Below, piece by piece: positions 36,209 through 46,756 of a stretch of 64,000 bases of DNA. The stretch covers positions 65,690,388 through 65,754,387 of the forward strand of contig OX578277.1 of assembly GCA_951217055.1 (NCBI GenBank), given 5' to 3'. Positions within the stretch are counted from its first letter, which is position 1. Each line of letters opens with the position of its first letter. This DNA comes from Gerris lacustris (taxonomy: Eukaryota > Arthropoda > Insecta > Hemiptera > Gerridae). Under the pieces are notes generated by a model that was not told the DNA's origin, ran no database searches, and was given only the letters and a program-made list of their open reading frames with translations. A program made the position numbers and the translations under genes.

Positions 36209-37615
36209 ATGTTTGAAATGTGGAGCCCAAAAGCGGAAGAACCGCAGTCTCAACCTCACACATCCTCCGGATCGATTAAGGCCCAGATCGAAATCATCCC
36301 CTGTAAAGTGTGTGGTGATAAGTCTTCTGGTGTTCACTACGGTGTTATCACCTGCGAGGGCTGTAAAGGTTTCTTCCGACGCTCCCAGAGCTCGGTGGTC
36401 AACTATCAATGTCCCAGGTCTAAGGCCTGTCTCGTTGATAGGGTCAATAGAAACCGCTGTCAATATTGTCGGTTGCAGAAGTGCCTTAGGTTGGGCATGT
36501 CGAGAGACGCCGTTAAGTTCGGCCGAATGTCCAAGAAACAGAGAGAGAAAGTGGAAGATGAAGTCCGGTATCATAGGGCTCAAATGAGAGCTCAAGTTGA
36601 GCAAGCGACCCCAGACAGTTCGGTTTTTGATCAGCAGACACCCTCCTCTAGTGAGCAGATCCATTCGTACACGGCGGGAAATTACGGAAGCGAAATCACT
36701 TCCTACTCCTACCCTGGTGCTTCTTACTCCGGTTCGGCGGGGTCCATCCAGTACGACGTCTCAGCCGACTTCGTGGATTCGACGACCGTGGCCTATGACC
36801 CAAGGACGGATCACCCTGCGGACACCTCCCTTCCTGTCACCCCCTTACTGGCCACGGATTCCGGGCAAATTAGCGAACTGTTATGTAAAGCTATCGGGGA
36901 CGCCCACGCCAGAACCTGTCTCTACACGGTAGACCACATACATAGTATGTTCAGGAAACCTCAAGATATCTCAAAACTCATACTCTATAAGAATATGGGT
37001 CATGAGGAACTCTGGCTCGAGTGTGCTCAGAAACTTACGACTGTAATCCAGCAGATCATAGAATTTGCGAAAATGGTCCCCGGTTTCATGAAGCTTTCCC
37101 AAGACGATCAAATCGTCCTTCTGAAAGCCGGTAGTTTTGAGCTCGCTCTCCTTAGGATGTCGCGATATTACGATCCGAGTCAAGGGCTAGTACTTTACGG
37201 TGACACTCTTCTCCCTATGGAAGCCTTTTTCACGACTGATACGACGGAGATGAAACTCGTAACACTGGCCTTCGAGCTGGCGCAAACCGTTGCTCAACTT
37301 AAACTGAGCGAAACGGAACTGGCCTTGTACTCGGCGGTGGTGCTACTCTCCTCGGACCGAAGTGGACTGAAAGGTTTAGGAGAGATCAGCCGGTTAAGCC
37401 AGGCCGTGCTGAGAGCTCTCAGAACGGAACTGGAGAGGAATCATTCTCAGCCCATCAAAGGAGACGTAACAGTGTGTGACACTCTCCTCGCTAAGATCCC
37501 GACTCTCAGGGAACTCAGCATGCTACACATGGAAGCACTGGCAAAGTTCAAAAGATCCACTCCACACATCGAGTTCCCCGCCCTTCACAAAGAGCTCTTC
37601 TCCGTCGATAGCTGA
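36209..37615 (+). CDS. HR3: Nuclear hormone receptor HR3 (NR1F/ROR family), intact and intronless
   Basis: A complete 468-residue receptor without any intron. The start follows an in-frame TAA at 36203-36205, so no earlier start is possible in this exon, and the N-terminus MFEMW matches known insect HR3. Zinc finger 1 uses Cys32/35/49/52 with P-box CEGCKG; finger 2 uses Cys68/74/84/87. A basic C-terminal extension (about 95-120, [14 protein letters not shown]) follows, then a Ser/Tyr-rich hinge (130-215) and a ligand-binding domain (about 218-468) with the [20 protein letters not shown] signature and the AF-2 end [10 protein letters not shown]3 is an ecdysone-induced nuclear transcription factor that binds AGGTCA-type sites as a monomer, repressing early genes and activating FTZ-F1. 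The coding region is about half GC in roughly 30% GC surroundings. Other insect HR3 genes have many introns, so a functional retrogene is the main alternative to the primary locus. Confidence 0.95.
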   Translation: MFEMWSPKAEEPQSQPHTSSGSIKAQIEIIPCKVCGDKSSGVHYGVITCEGCKGFFRRSQSSVVNYQCPRSKACLVDRVNRNRCQYCRLQKCLRLGMSRDAVKFGRMSKKQREKVEDEVRYHRAQMRAQVEQATPDSSVFDQQTPSSSEQIHSYTAGNYGSEITSYSYPGASYSGSAGSIQYDVSADFVDSTTVAYDPRTDHPADTSLPVTPLLATDSGQISELLCKAIGDAHARTCLYTVDHIHSMFRKPQDISKLILYKNMGHEELWLECAQKLTTVIQQIIEFAKMVPGFMKLSQDDQIVLLKAGSFELALLRMSRYYDPSQGLVLYGDTLLPMEAFFTTDTTEMKLVTLAFELAQTVAQLKLSETELALYSAVVLLSSDRSGLKGLGEISRLSQAVLRALRTELERNHSQPIKGDVTVCDTLLAKIPTLRELSMLHMEALAKFKRSTPHIEFPALHKELFSVDS

Positions 37616-37736
37616 ATCCCGCTCGATGCCCCAAAGGGAATGATGGAGCAAAAAATAGCCCTAACAGTAGGGTAAATTGTTATTAATTATCTATTTCATA
37701 TTTATAAAAAATATATATATAAATAATAATATTGTA

Positions 37737-37742
37737 AATAAA
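37737..37742 (+). terminator. Candidate HR3 polyadenylation signal
   Basis: AATAAA 122 nt after the HR3 stop codon, in a 3' UTR with a TATATAAATAATAATA stretch. No long poly(A) run follows, so if the gene is a retrocopy its tail has decayed or lies elsewhere. Confidence 0.5.
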
Positions 37743-37769
37743 TTATTTTATAGCTTTGAATCAATAAGA

Positions 37770-40641
37770 TAATTCTATAGTTGTTCACAAACAAATGTCT
37801 CTGTCTTTTTTTCTTTATAAGTTATTGCAATTTTCACGTTTCTTCTCGGGTCATTTAGACCAGTGACTTAAAAGTCGAGCATGATGCAAATCTACATTGC
37901 AAATTTTAAAAATTACGTGAATTTTTCAAAAACTTTAACTAATACCTATTTAATGAAGGCGTAATCATCCGATTATAAGAATAAATCAGAAAATAGTGAT
38001 CATTTAAAAAAATATGGACTAGATTAAATTATTTTTAAAATGGGTGTAATGATGGTTAATATATCTTCAAAATTATTTACCAGTTAAAGCTGAGACATCA
38101 AAAACCATTAGTGTTAATATAATCTGCAAATAAAACCATTTCTCTAAAAGAGCAGGAGTATATGTGTAAGTACATTTTATTGGAAACAGTATATAAGTAT
38201 ATGTTATAATGTTTTGTAAAAAGTGAATGAACCATAGTATGAATAATTGTTACCCCCTATATAGAAACTAATTTAACAAAGAATAATAATTCTAAACTAA
38301 TAAATTCTAAATAATAATGTATGTAAAGGTATCAGTTCAGTTATTCAACCTTTTTTATAATTTGATGATACCTTTTTTTAAAATAGGTAAACAAATAAAT
38401 TGCTAACCCGTGAGATTTATAATTTTTCCTTAGTTTTATTGCAGAGGGTGGTTGTGCTATAGACAGATAAGATTCTTTCTAAAATTATTTTTGAAGTAAA
38501 ATTGGTTATTATTTTACTCCTCGTGTACGCTGTTGTGAATTATAGCAGCAATTCTGTTTCATTTTTAAAGCTCCTTTAAACTGTGAATAAAATATTAGAT
38601 AAAATCATATTATAAATTGATTTCTTCTTAATCAAAAGTAAAATATTTTGGCCTATAATTTTTTCCTTCTTTTAAAAGAATTAGATAATAAACCTTTCAT
38701 TATATATATAACAACTTAAAATAAAATGGCCCTTACAGCATTAAAAAAAAAACAATTCAAAATAGAAGCCTGAACTAGTGGCTGGTATTCGTAAAGATCG
38801 GTTAAAAGAGAGTTAAGGCAGAGAGATCTGCTCAAAATTACAAATCTTAACCAGTTTTAAGTTTTTTACTTCTTATTCTGGGTTTCTAAGTGTTAAAAAA
38901 AATCCTTGTCTATTTATGAACTCTCGGCCATGACTTTTTTTAATACTAGTACCTTTAAAGGGAAAAATCTAAGTAAATGAAACTTGACATAATGTATTAC
39001 AAGGAATAAAAAGTGATTATCAAATAAGAAAATTAATTTAAAAATCATATTATCTCTTTTAAAAACTGAATAATTGGTACCATTAACTGGCATCCGAACA
39101 AACCCACACATTAAATAAACTTTTTTTTATATTATTTCATAGTATTAAAATTAAATAAGAGTTTCCTAAAGGTCCTATTTCTAACCAATGTTTAGGCTTC
39201 TTAGTCTTTTCATAAAAATCGGTCCGACATAATATAAATTTTTCATTGTCCCATAAAAGTTAAACGTTAAAACGTCTGTTAAACGTTGTATATGTCATTT
39301 CCTCCTTTCTTCAGTTTTTTTTTTTTTATTCTTTTTTTTATGGTTTATTGGTATGGTGATAAGTTAGTATATCTTTGGTAAAATGTAATCAATTGTATGT
39401 GAAAAAAAATTAGGGTTAAGAGAGTCAGTGCCCCCGACTTTAAAACTATATAAACGTGATTATTCGATATTGTCAATGAGGTATGACCCAACTGAATATA
39501 TACTCTTACTATATGTACGCCTCTTATATTATGTACTATATGTATGCCAGTACTAAACATCTGCTCACATGACAAAACAAATTAAAATCAAATATTTTTT
39601 ATCACAATACTTCAATGTACTCTCTATAATGTGAAAAATATTTTCAACTATTATTGGTTATTTGACTAAATAAGGATGATATTGTTTTATCAAATATGCT
39701 TAAGAACATAGCTTTCATCGCACCTCTAAAAAATTTAATGGTTTGTCATAATTATATAACAATTTATTAAAAAACATGTATATACATTAGAAAAAGTATA
39801 TAAAAATTAATATAATCTTGTATAGTTTAAACTAGTTATTTTTTTAAAGAGTCACTTTTTTCCGGTCTAGTAAGTCTTTATAAGGTAAGTTTATATTTTA
39901 AAAACATGGTGTGCAGATATTTTCTAAGTTCTTTATATTTGTGTAGTAACATAAGAATAATAAGGTGGAAAAAGTAGCGGAAATTATCATCATACTTTTT
40001 TTTAGGATGTCATCTGTATTTTTATTACTTCCACTTTAAAAAATTCTCTAGTTGTCCTTTTCAGTTTTAATTAATAGGATAAAATGAAACAAGAAAAATA
40101 AAATTAAACTCATAAAATTTCTTTTTATATTTTTAATATTCCAATACAGATTATTAAAAGAAGAAGAAAATCTTATCATTTAATCACCTAAAATCGTGAA
40201 AACAAAGCCAAATTTAGTTGAATTCTTACAATAATAATAACAAAGTACTAGCCAAAAAAAGAGAAAAAGTTTGACACTAATAATTGATTAATATTATCGA
40301 AAACAGTAGTTACCTCAGTATTTTCAATATACATTGGTCTACTGTGAAAGCAAATATTGATAGTATCCCTTTTTTATTTATAATAATAGTGTCACATATA
40401 GTAACATAAATTTAAACCCTTGAACTATAAAGCTAAAGATTTTATTAGCTGTTTTCCCATTGATCTGTTATTAGTATTACGTTTTTCTTGTTTGTTCTTA
40501 TCTATTATATTAAGCTTTGTTGGGTTAAAGAAATTAGAAAACATTTAAACATGCAAAAACGTTTATCCCTCAAATACGAAAATTAAAGAGGTGAGAATAT
40601 CTCTTCTTTTCTAACCACCTCTCCTCTTGGTCTTAAAGAAC
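37770..40641. other. AT-rich intergenic stretch downstream of HR3
   Basis: No gene, repeat boundary or RNA gene seen. Short frames at 38914-39111 and 39345-39575 (minus) look like chance. Confidence 0.5.
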
Positions 40642-40923
40642 ATTAATAATATCTTATTTGGAGTAGTTGGGTCTTTTAGGGTATAATAAGTACAAATTTA
40701 CTTTTCAATTATGGCTATATTTCGACCTACTTGGTCATCTTCAGGCCTAAAACATCGAAACATCATATACACATGAGATTTATATAGATGACCAAGTAGG
40801 TCGAAATATAGCCATAATTGAAAAGTAAATTTGTACTTATTATACCCTAAAAGACCCAACTACTCCAAATAAGTGTTGTACATTAGGGACTAGAAGAAAG
40901 AAAACTCAAAATTAATAATATCT
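40642..40923. mobile_element. Hairpin insertion in a 13-bp target-site duplication (Penelope-like?)
   Basis: A direct repeat ATTAATAATATCT (40642-40654 and 40911-40923) brackets the insert. The insert starts at the duplication with an 88-bp arm (40653-40740), then a 45-bp loop, a perfect 88-bp inverted copy (40786-40873), and a 37-bp tail (40874-40910). At the inner end of the left arm the minus strand reads CTGAAGATGACC, AAGTA, GGTCGAAA. The insertion at 45229-45640 has the same plan. Inverted partial copies, variable target duplications and a hammerhead-like motif suggest a Penelope-like element, but no protein is present. Confidence 0.7.
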
Positions 40924-42053
40924 AGTTTATTAAAAGAAAATCTATAAATATTATTTATAGTTTACAATGAAATTATATTCTACGTCTTATTTTTGAAACG
41001 ACAGATTTAGAATATAATAAGCTTCCTACTTTGTCTAGATAAAAATAGATAATAAAATATTCAGATATTCATAAATTTCCCACTTTAGGTAAAACGCTGT
41101 CAATGACCAGAGAACGGGAGATAAGGCATTTAAAGACGTGCCCCGTTGGATGAGAGAGACTATCATTGTTTTACAAAAATATATATACATTTTTTTTTAT
41201 TTATATCTAAGAGTGGGAGGTGAATACTGTTATCGAGGCGTAAGTGCGGGCCTGAGGTATTATGCTGTATAGTTTTGTTGTTAGAAGATGGCAGATGTCG
41301 ATTTCCATGTCTATAAAGGCAATATTGTTATGTCACTGACCGGTGGGTGACCGTGAAGCCAGCAATCCGATTATGCTGTGACCACGTAATGCCCTCACCC
41401 CGTGTCCTAAGCTAAGCTCTGCCATAACAAAAATACAGCATCCCCTTAGAATACTGGGGGGGGGGGGTGGGGGAGGAATTAAATAAAATTACATTATTTA
41501 TCTACCTATAGTTAAACAATACTATACAAATACAAAGTAAAATAAGTTTATTTTCGTACGTAACTTCAATATAAAAAATAAGAAGTCTGCATTTTTAAAA
41601 TATACACTAGTAAATTTAGTTAGCTATGTCGTGAAACAAATTAAGTTTCTCATATAATATATATTTGACTTTGTCGTCAAGTGGCTTTTTTTCAGAAAGT
41701 GATATAACCCTCCCCGTTATTTTATGAAATGTCAAAAACAATATGACGGCTAGACACTTAAATTCATTCGGACGAAGTTCTTAAGTTATTCAATGTTTTC
41801 CGGATGTATCGATGGACTCACAAACTGAGGGCCAGGCACAGACACTCTAGGTTGAAAATATGTAGTTATTGTTATTATACCGAGTTCAGGAGTTCCGTTA
41901 AAGTCTTAATAACAACAATTCTTTAATAATAGTCTATAAAACTTGTTGTTTTATAAAAATTAGTTGCTTTACACTTCTATTTTTTTAAAAAAAAATAAAA
42001 TAAAATAAATATCGTTAAGGATCAAATTAAGCAATACAATATGTATGTAATCG
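40924..42053. other. Intergenic stretch with a GC-richer patch and G run
   Basis: 41095-41440 is less AT-biased (for example GTGCGGGCCTGAGG, GACCGGTGGGTGACCGTG) but has no frame or RNA fold that I recognise. A G12-T-G5 run sits at 41456-41473. Confidence 0.45.
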
Positions 42054-42288
42054 CAGTGGCGTAACTATGGGCCCGCATTGTGGGCGGGCCCCCGGCGCCA
42101 GGGGAACCCCAATGTCGAGAGGGGCCCTCTTTTGGAGGATAATAAAATCAAACTACCTGGGAATTAGCTTCTGTACCATTGTCAGGGGGGCCCCATTCAG
42201 TTCTGAACAAGAGTCCTTTCCTCTTTCTTTGGTGAGGGGCACCCTAAAAGTTCTTGAGGGGGCCCCCAATGCCCTAGCTAGGCCACTG
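42054..42288. mobile_element. hAT-like MITE, copy 1
   Basis: Ends CAGTGGCGTAAC (42054) and GCTAGGCCACTG (to 42288) match the CAGTGGCGTAGC-type termini of many insect hAT-like non-autonomous elements. The interior is rich in GGGGCCC blocks. A related copy is at 56620-56771. The 8-bp flanks are only partly similar, so the target duplication is decayed. A 115-codon frame across it is not a gene. Confidence 0.6.
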
Positions 42289-42489
42289 TGTGAAATGTGC
42301 AGAAAAAAAATGGAAGCAGATAAAATAGAAAACTTCTCTTTTTATAAAAAGAGAGAATGCGTAAAAAGTGTGAGATCATATCATAGGTTGCCTCGTCTAA
42401 GAAAGTTCTATTAGGTTTAATCAATCCAGTACAAGTAAATTATGTTCAATGTGTTTTCAAATCACTTTACACGTTTAAATATAAAGCAT

Positions 42490-42760
42490 TTTTACTTTCT
42501 CATATAAAGAGAATGTATTGTGATTGGGCGAAAATTCGATTTTGATGGATTTACACGTTTTGAGGTCCCCTGAGTCTAAAAAAGTGGGTTTTAAAAATGT
42601 CTGTCACCTGGAGCCTAAACTACTGGGCCGATTTTAACGAAATTTGGCATACATGTTCAGAAAAATTATATCACGAGTGGAAATCGAGAAATGAATTTTA
42701 GCTCCAAATTTTGGGGCGCTACCCCCCAAAACTCTGAAAAAACGTGAAAAAAAATAATGT
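42490..42760 (+). repeat. Dispersed repeat family B, plus copy
   Basis: Block GAGCCTAAACTACTGGGCCG, then ATTTTAACGAAATTTGG and CATGTTCAGAAAAAT, matches the reverse complement of 48100-48370 and parts of 33775-33870 and 56515-56560. Coding capacity is absent. Confidence 0.6.
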
Positions 42761-42867
42761 CTTGAACACGATTCCGACGATTTTGATTTAAAAATTATAA
42801 AATGTAGTCCATTTTAATACGAATCTAACGATATAAGCCATTTTCCCGGGGGAAAATTTAATTCCTG

Positions 42868-42925
42868 AGTAAATAGCTTAAAACGCGGACGGAGAGAGCC
42901 TGGGTTCGATTCCCCGCCAAGGAGA
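42868..42925 (+). repeat. tRNA-derived SINE-like fragment
   Basis: Contains GGGTTCGATTCCCCGCC, a pol III B-box (GGTTCGATTCC), preceded by AACGCGGACGGAGAGAGCCT as in many tRNA-derived SINEs. The upstream half does not fold as a tRNA and no A-box is intact, so this is not a functional tRNA gene. Confidence 0.35.
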
Positions 42926-43303
42926 AGTTGCTCTTATGATAAATTTTGATGAAATGTTCAACACTAATTAAATGTACATACGAAAACTATAATAAAGGGA
43001 AAACACTGGGCTAAGTAATTATGAACTCTTATATGATAAAGTTTGTCTGAGTTGTCTCGGACCGATTTTTTTATTTGACAATTACGCAGCATGAATTTGT
43101 ATACCATACTGCATAACATTTTAGTTTTATTTATAGAAAAGATCTTAATAATAAACCACAGGAAAAATATAAATTAAATAACAGCAAACTTTTAAACCTC
43201 TTTGTTCTGCGTAATTCCCAAATCAGAAAAAGTTTTTTAATTTAAACGTGTTGAGTGTTTTGGGAGAGAAAATGTTTGAGTTTGTGAGGGATAGCGAATA
43301 GAG

Positions 43304-43317
43304 GGGGGGGGGGGGGA
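43304..43317 (+). repeat. G-run of about 13
   Basis: Poly(G) in AT-rich DNA, followed by ACAGACAAACATC. Confidence 0.85.
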
Positions 43318-45228
43318 CAGACAAACATCAGTTACTGGAATTGAGTTGACTTCACCCAATACAACTTACTCGGACAGGGGGAGACTTGGCTGAACCTATA
43401 AACTCACAACTTTTTATATAAATATTATTTTGTTTTTGTTTTGTACACATAATGAACATCTTTTTACATACGTGTTTTTGTTTTGTACACATATTGAATG
43501 ATATTGAACATTTAAAATGTTATTGACAAAGTAAAAAGTATTAAAGCCTATTATGTTCTATTTACGGAGAATAAAATTCTATTATATAAACTTGGTCTAT
43601 TTACTTTAACAATAAATTTTATAAAATGAAAAATAACAGTAAGATCAATTTCATAATCTTCATTGGTCTTAGTCATTGAATAAAACCTTATATGTTAGAT
43701 AGGAAAAAGTCAACGAAGGGAATTTCGAATTGCGGGCTAAGTTATTATAGCATAATATATGAAAAGACAAACCTGTAAAATGTTATTGATGTGTAACAGT
43801 TTTCTTTATTTGAATAAAAACTTCACCCTGTAACATCAAGATTAACCAAATAAGTAAAAGGGGTCCCTATACTTACTTATATGATAGGAAATAAAATTAT
43901 TTTATTTTACTTAAAAAAAAGTGGTAAGATAACATTTTATTAACATATTAAGTAACATTAAGTTAGAAGTTTTTCCTTTTCCTGTTTTTCAACGACTTTT
44001 TTTTAGGTATATAATCGAGCGGCGTTAATCTGATGTCAAAAATGTGTCGCATATCCAGAAATATGTATATGTATATATATTAAATAGATTATTAGATGTA
44101 TATTCGAGGTACCCCCTTGCATTACTAAAATTGATATATTAGCATTTAATTATTGAGTATTGTGATAAAAGCAAATTGTACGTTAAGTTGTGTTTACATC
44201 TTAGCATACAATTTAATAATAATAGTTATTACTTTTATTAGAGCATAATTTAAAAAAATATATAATAATATTAATTTAAATACGAGTAGAAATAATTAAA
44301 ACTTTTTGTTAATAGTCAAGTTATTTAATAAGTTATGGTTCGTAATAGGTATGGGATTATATTTCCCACCTCTAAATATTTAGCATTGCGAGCCCTTGTG
44401 CCTTACTGCAGGTATATATTTGAAAGCCTAAAACTCACCCCCTCGCCACCCGTTAATGAAATATCGATTTGTCAGTAGGGAAGGAAAGGGGTTTTATTAA
44501 AAAGAAGAGGCCACGAAAACTCCCCTAGGTAAAAAGATGATAATAAAAGAGAATGATATGCGACGCGGCGTGGCACATCCTCCGTGAGGGAACAGAGTGT
44601 GCCTGTCAGCCTCTAAAACCAACCGTTGAAAAAAAATAATAAAATACCCTGTCTGGAGTGGAGTGTATAGGCAGAACAGAGATAGAAGTCAAGTTATGAA
44701 ACAATGATGTTGTGCAATTTTTCGATGGCATTAGAGGTGGGGAGTTAGCCCACCTTTACCTACGGCTTGGTTCCTATTCAACCGACTCCTCGTGAATTCT
44801 CTTAATACATTCATACATTCTCTATATTATACCTATACCACTCGTATCGGTGTGAGTTCTTTATTTAAATAAAAACTTAACCCTGTAAATATCAAGATTA
44901 AAAAAATAATAAATAATAATAATATGTATGTGTAATTCGACAATTTAAGACTCAACTGAACACAACCACCAAAAACATTGTTTCGATTTTTACATTTATC
45001 GCTTTAGTTTTTTAACTGTTTAAATTTTTGGGTTAAACCCTATCGCCCCTCCTATTTTAAAAGAAAACGATGCAATATTAACTTTAGTTTTGTAGATTTA
45101 AATCTAAAGTGTTTTTTTCGACTGAGATTTTGTAAAACTTACACATCCTATAAAAGCAAACATAAACTTTAAGATTCATTGTATTATTTAACTACTATAA
45201 CCAATACTACTCATTAAGGAATTTCCAC
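43318..45228. other. Intergenic stretch
   Basis: Mostly AT-rich. A GC-richer patch at 44540-44700 (for example TGCGACGCGGCGTGGCACAT) is unrecognised; no long frame or RNA fold was found. Confidence 0.45.
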
Positions 45229-45640
45229 CTCTTTTATTAGATGAATATTTCGATGATGGATATTTTAGGTGTAAGAAAAGCGATGATTTAAAACATGTAG
45301 TTTAGAAACGTTTCGACCCTGACTAAGGTCATCTTCAGTCTTTATTTACTATAACAACCAAACAATGTTGTCAATTTCTCATATCCTCTAGAATAATTAC
45401 ATATTGTTTAAATTCTTTAATTACAATCTAAACATAATATAAATTAATTAGTTAACTCACTTTTGAAGTTATTAATCTGTCTCTCTGGGAGATTAGTCAG
45501 GGTCGAAACGTTTCTAAACTACATGTTTTAAATCATCGCTTTTCTTACACCTAAAATATCCATCATCGAAATATTCATAATATAATTTAAGAAGGTGTTC
45601 ATAAACTTAAGGTGTATTATTTAATTAACTCTTTTATTAG
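45229..45640. mobile_element. Hairpin insertion in a 12-bp target-site duplication (Penelope-like?)
   Basis: A direct repeat CTCTTTTATTAG (45229-45240 and 45629-45640) brackets the insert. It begins at the duplication with an 86-bp arm (45241-45326), followed by a 166-bp centre, an exact inverted copy (45493-45578) and a 50-bp tail (45579-45628). Across the inner edge of the left arm the minus strand reads CTGAAGATGACC, TTAGTCA, GGGTCGAAACG, the same motif as at 40.7 kb, although the rest of the arm differs. Same architecture, different family member. Confidence 0.7.
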
Positions 45641-45707
45641 GTATCATCAGCTTACTAAATACTATTGAATATTAAACAATTATATTCCGCTGCCTGAGTC
45701 TCATTAA

Positions 45708-45805
45708 TCTAGATCTTCCTGAGGAAACCGTTGAAGAAATTTTGTGAATCCCGAAGTTTCGAACCCATTACAGAGATGTAATATCTCCTTTGGAAGATCT
45801 AGAGA
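45708..45805 (-). mobile_element. Penelope-like (?) terminal fragment, copy 2
   Basis: Shares AATTTTGTGAATCCC and GAAGTTTCGAACCCATT with 5611-5652. An outer inverted pair CTAGATCTTCC / GGAAGATCTAG encloses it. The minus strand again reads GGGTTCGAAAC. Confidence 0.4.
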
Positions 45806-46039
45806 TTTAGTTGAGTTTGAATCAGTATCAATAAACAAACATATTAGTTTTTAGCTTTAATTGCTTTAAGAACAATTGGAGTGGATATATAAATGCTTAA
45901 AAATCATTCCCATTTCCACTGGATTATTTATTAACTCTCAAATACAAAAATGTATAGTTTCATTATAAATTAAAAATTAAATTATTCAATTAGATCTAAA
46001 CATAATAGTTGACGTTTATAAATATTAGTATGTTATAGT

Positions 46040-46450
46040 AATGAGTATTGAGTATATATTTTAACAGTTGTTGTACTCAGCCACACCTAGGACTTAAGAA
46101 GTCTCCTGATGGTGCATTATGCATTTTCCACAGTCATATGCATGCAACATTTTACATAATTGGCTTTTTTCTTTATTTTTTTGCCGGGGTTTTTACGCTC
46201 GAAGATACAACTCACCCACTGAACAAAACCGGGTTGGACAAGCAAAGCCTTCAGACATGTGTGAAGTGTTGGTTAGTTAACGAAGTCTCACTTCTCTTGG
46301 ATCATCGATTTTTATCGAATACCCATGTAAGGTGGGCAATATGCAGGGAAGCAACTCCAGGAATTGAACCAAAGCTGTGATCTCGCTCGATGATATTTAA
46401 ATTTATTGATAAAAGACCAATTACTCTCCTACACTATAGATATTCGAACC
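46040..46450 (-). repeat. Possible SINE-related segment
   Basis: On the minus strand GGTTCAATTCCTGG (around 46348-46362) resembles a B-box. The plus-strand 110-codon frame ends in REATPGIEP, a peptide typical of spurious translations across tRNA-derived SINEs. No A-box or boundaries found. Confidence 0.25.
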
Positions 46451-46527
46451 CCTATTTGACATTATTCATTATACTTTTGACTGTAAAACATTAGTACATC
46501 TATTTTGAGTGAAATAGTTATTTATGC

Positions 46528-46756
46528 ACCTAGGGAGTAAAGTAAGCCATTATTCCCTGAGCGAAAAAGTTGGTTCTTGAGGCGAAGCCGAAGGAACCAT
46601 GGTCCCTAAATCCCGAGGCGAAGCCGAGGGAATTAGGGAATTGGAATTTTTAATTCCCGAGGCGCAGCTGAGGGAATAACTCTAATTAGCTCCCGAGGCG
46701 CAGCCGAGGGAGATAATTATCGCGAGGGGAATAATGGCACTTTACTCACGAGGTAC
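46528..46756. mobile_element. Small element with an array of four GA/GNA hairpins
   Basis: Imperfect terminal inverted repeats (GGGAGTAAAGTAAGCCATTA on the left; GGGGAATAATGGC, then ACTTTACTCACGAGGT on the right) enclose four hairpins at about 46572-46598, 46611-46631, 46655-46677 and 46690-46712. Each has inner GGC/GCC (or GCT), a GA/GA pair and a GAA or GCA loop, with outer stems GGTTCTT/AGGAACC, TCCC/GGGA, ATTCCC/GGGAAT and CTCCC/GGGAG. Different outer stems that still pair point to selection for folding or to repeated gene conversion of a palindrome. No protein encoded. Confidence 0.6.

Noticed and set aside
36188..36664. 158-codon minus-strand frame and two plus-strand frames (36192-36587, 36597-36932) over HR3
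   Set aside because: They overlap a clearly conserved receptor frame and have no domain of their own; they arise from the GC-rich codon use of HR3.
36209..37615. HR3 as a dead processed pseudogene
   Set aside because: No stop or frameshift in 468 codons, and all zinc ligands and the AF-2 helix are intact.
42067..42414. 115-codon plus-strand frame
   Set aside because: Lies mainly inside the hAT-like MITE and continues into unrelated flank.
42868..42925. tRNA gene
   Set aside because: A good B-box but the T-stem has a mismatch, no matching acceptor stem and no A-box; better read as a SINE-like fragment.
46048..46380. 110-codon plus-strand frame ending in ATPGIEP
   Set aside because: The ending is typical of spurious translation across SINE-like sequence.
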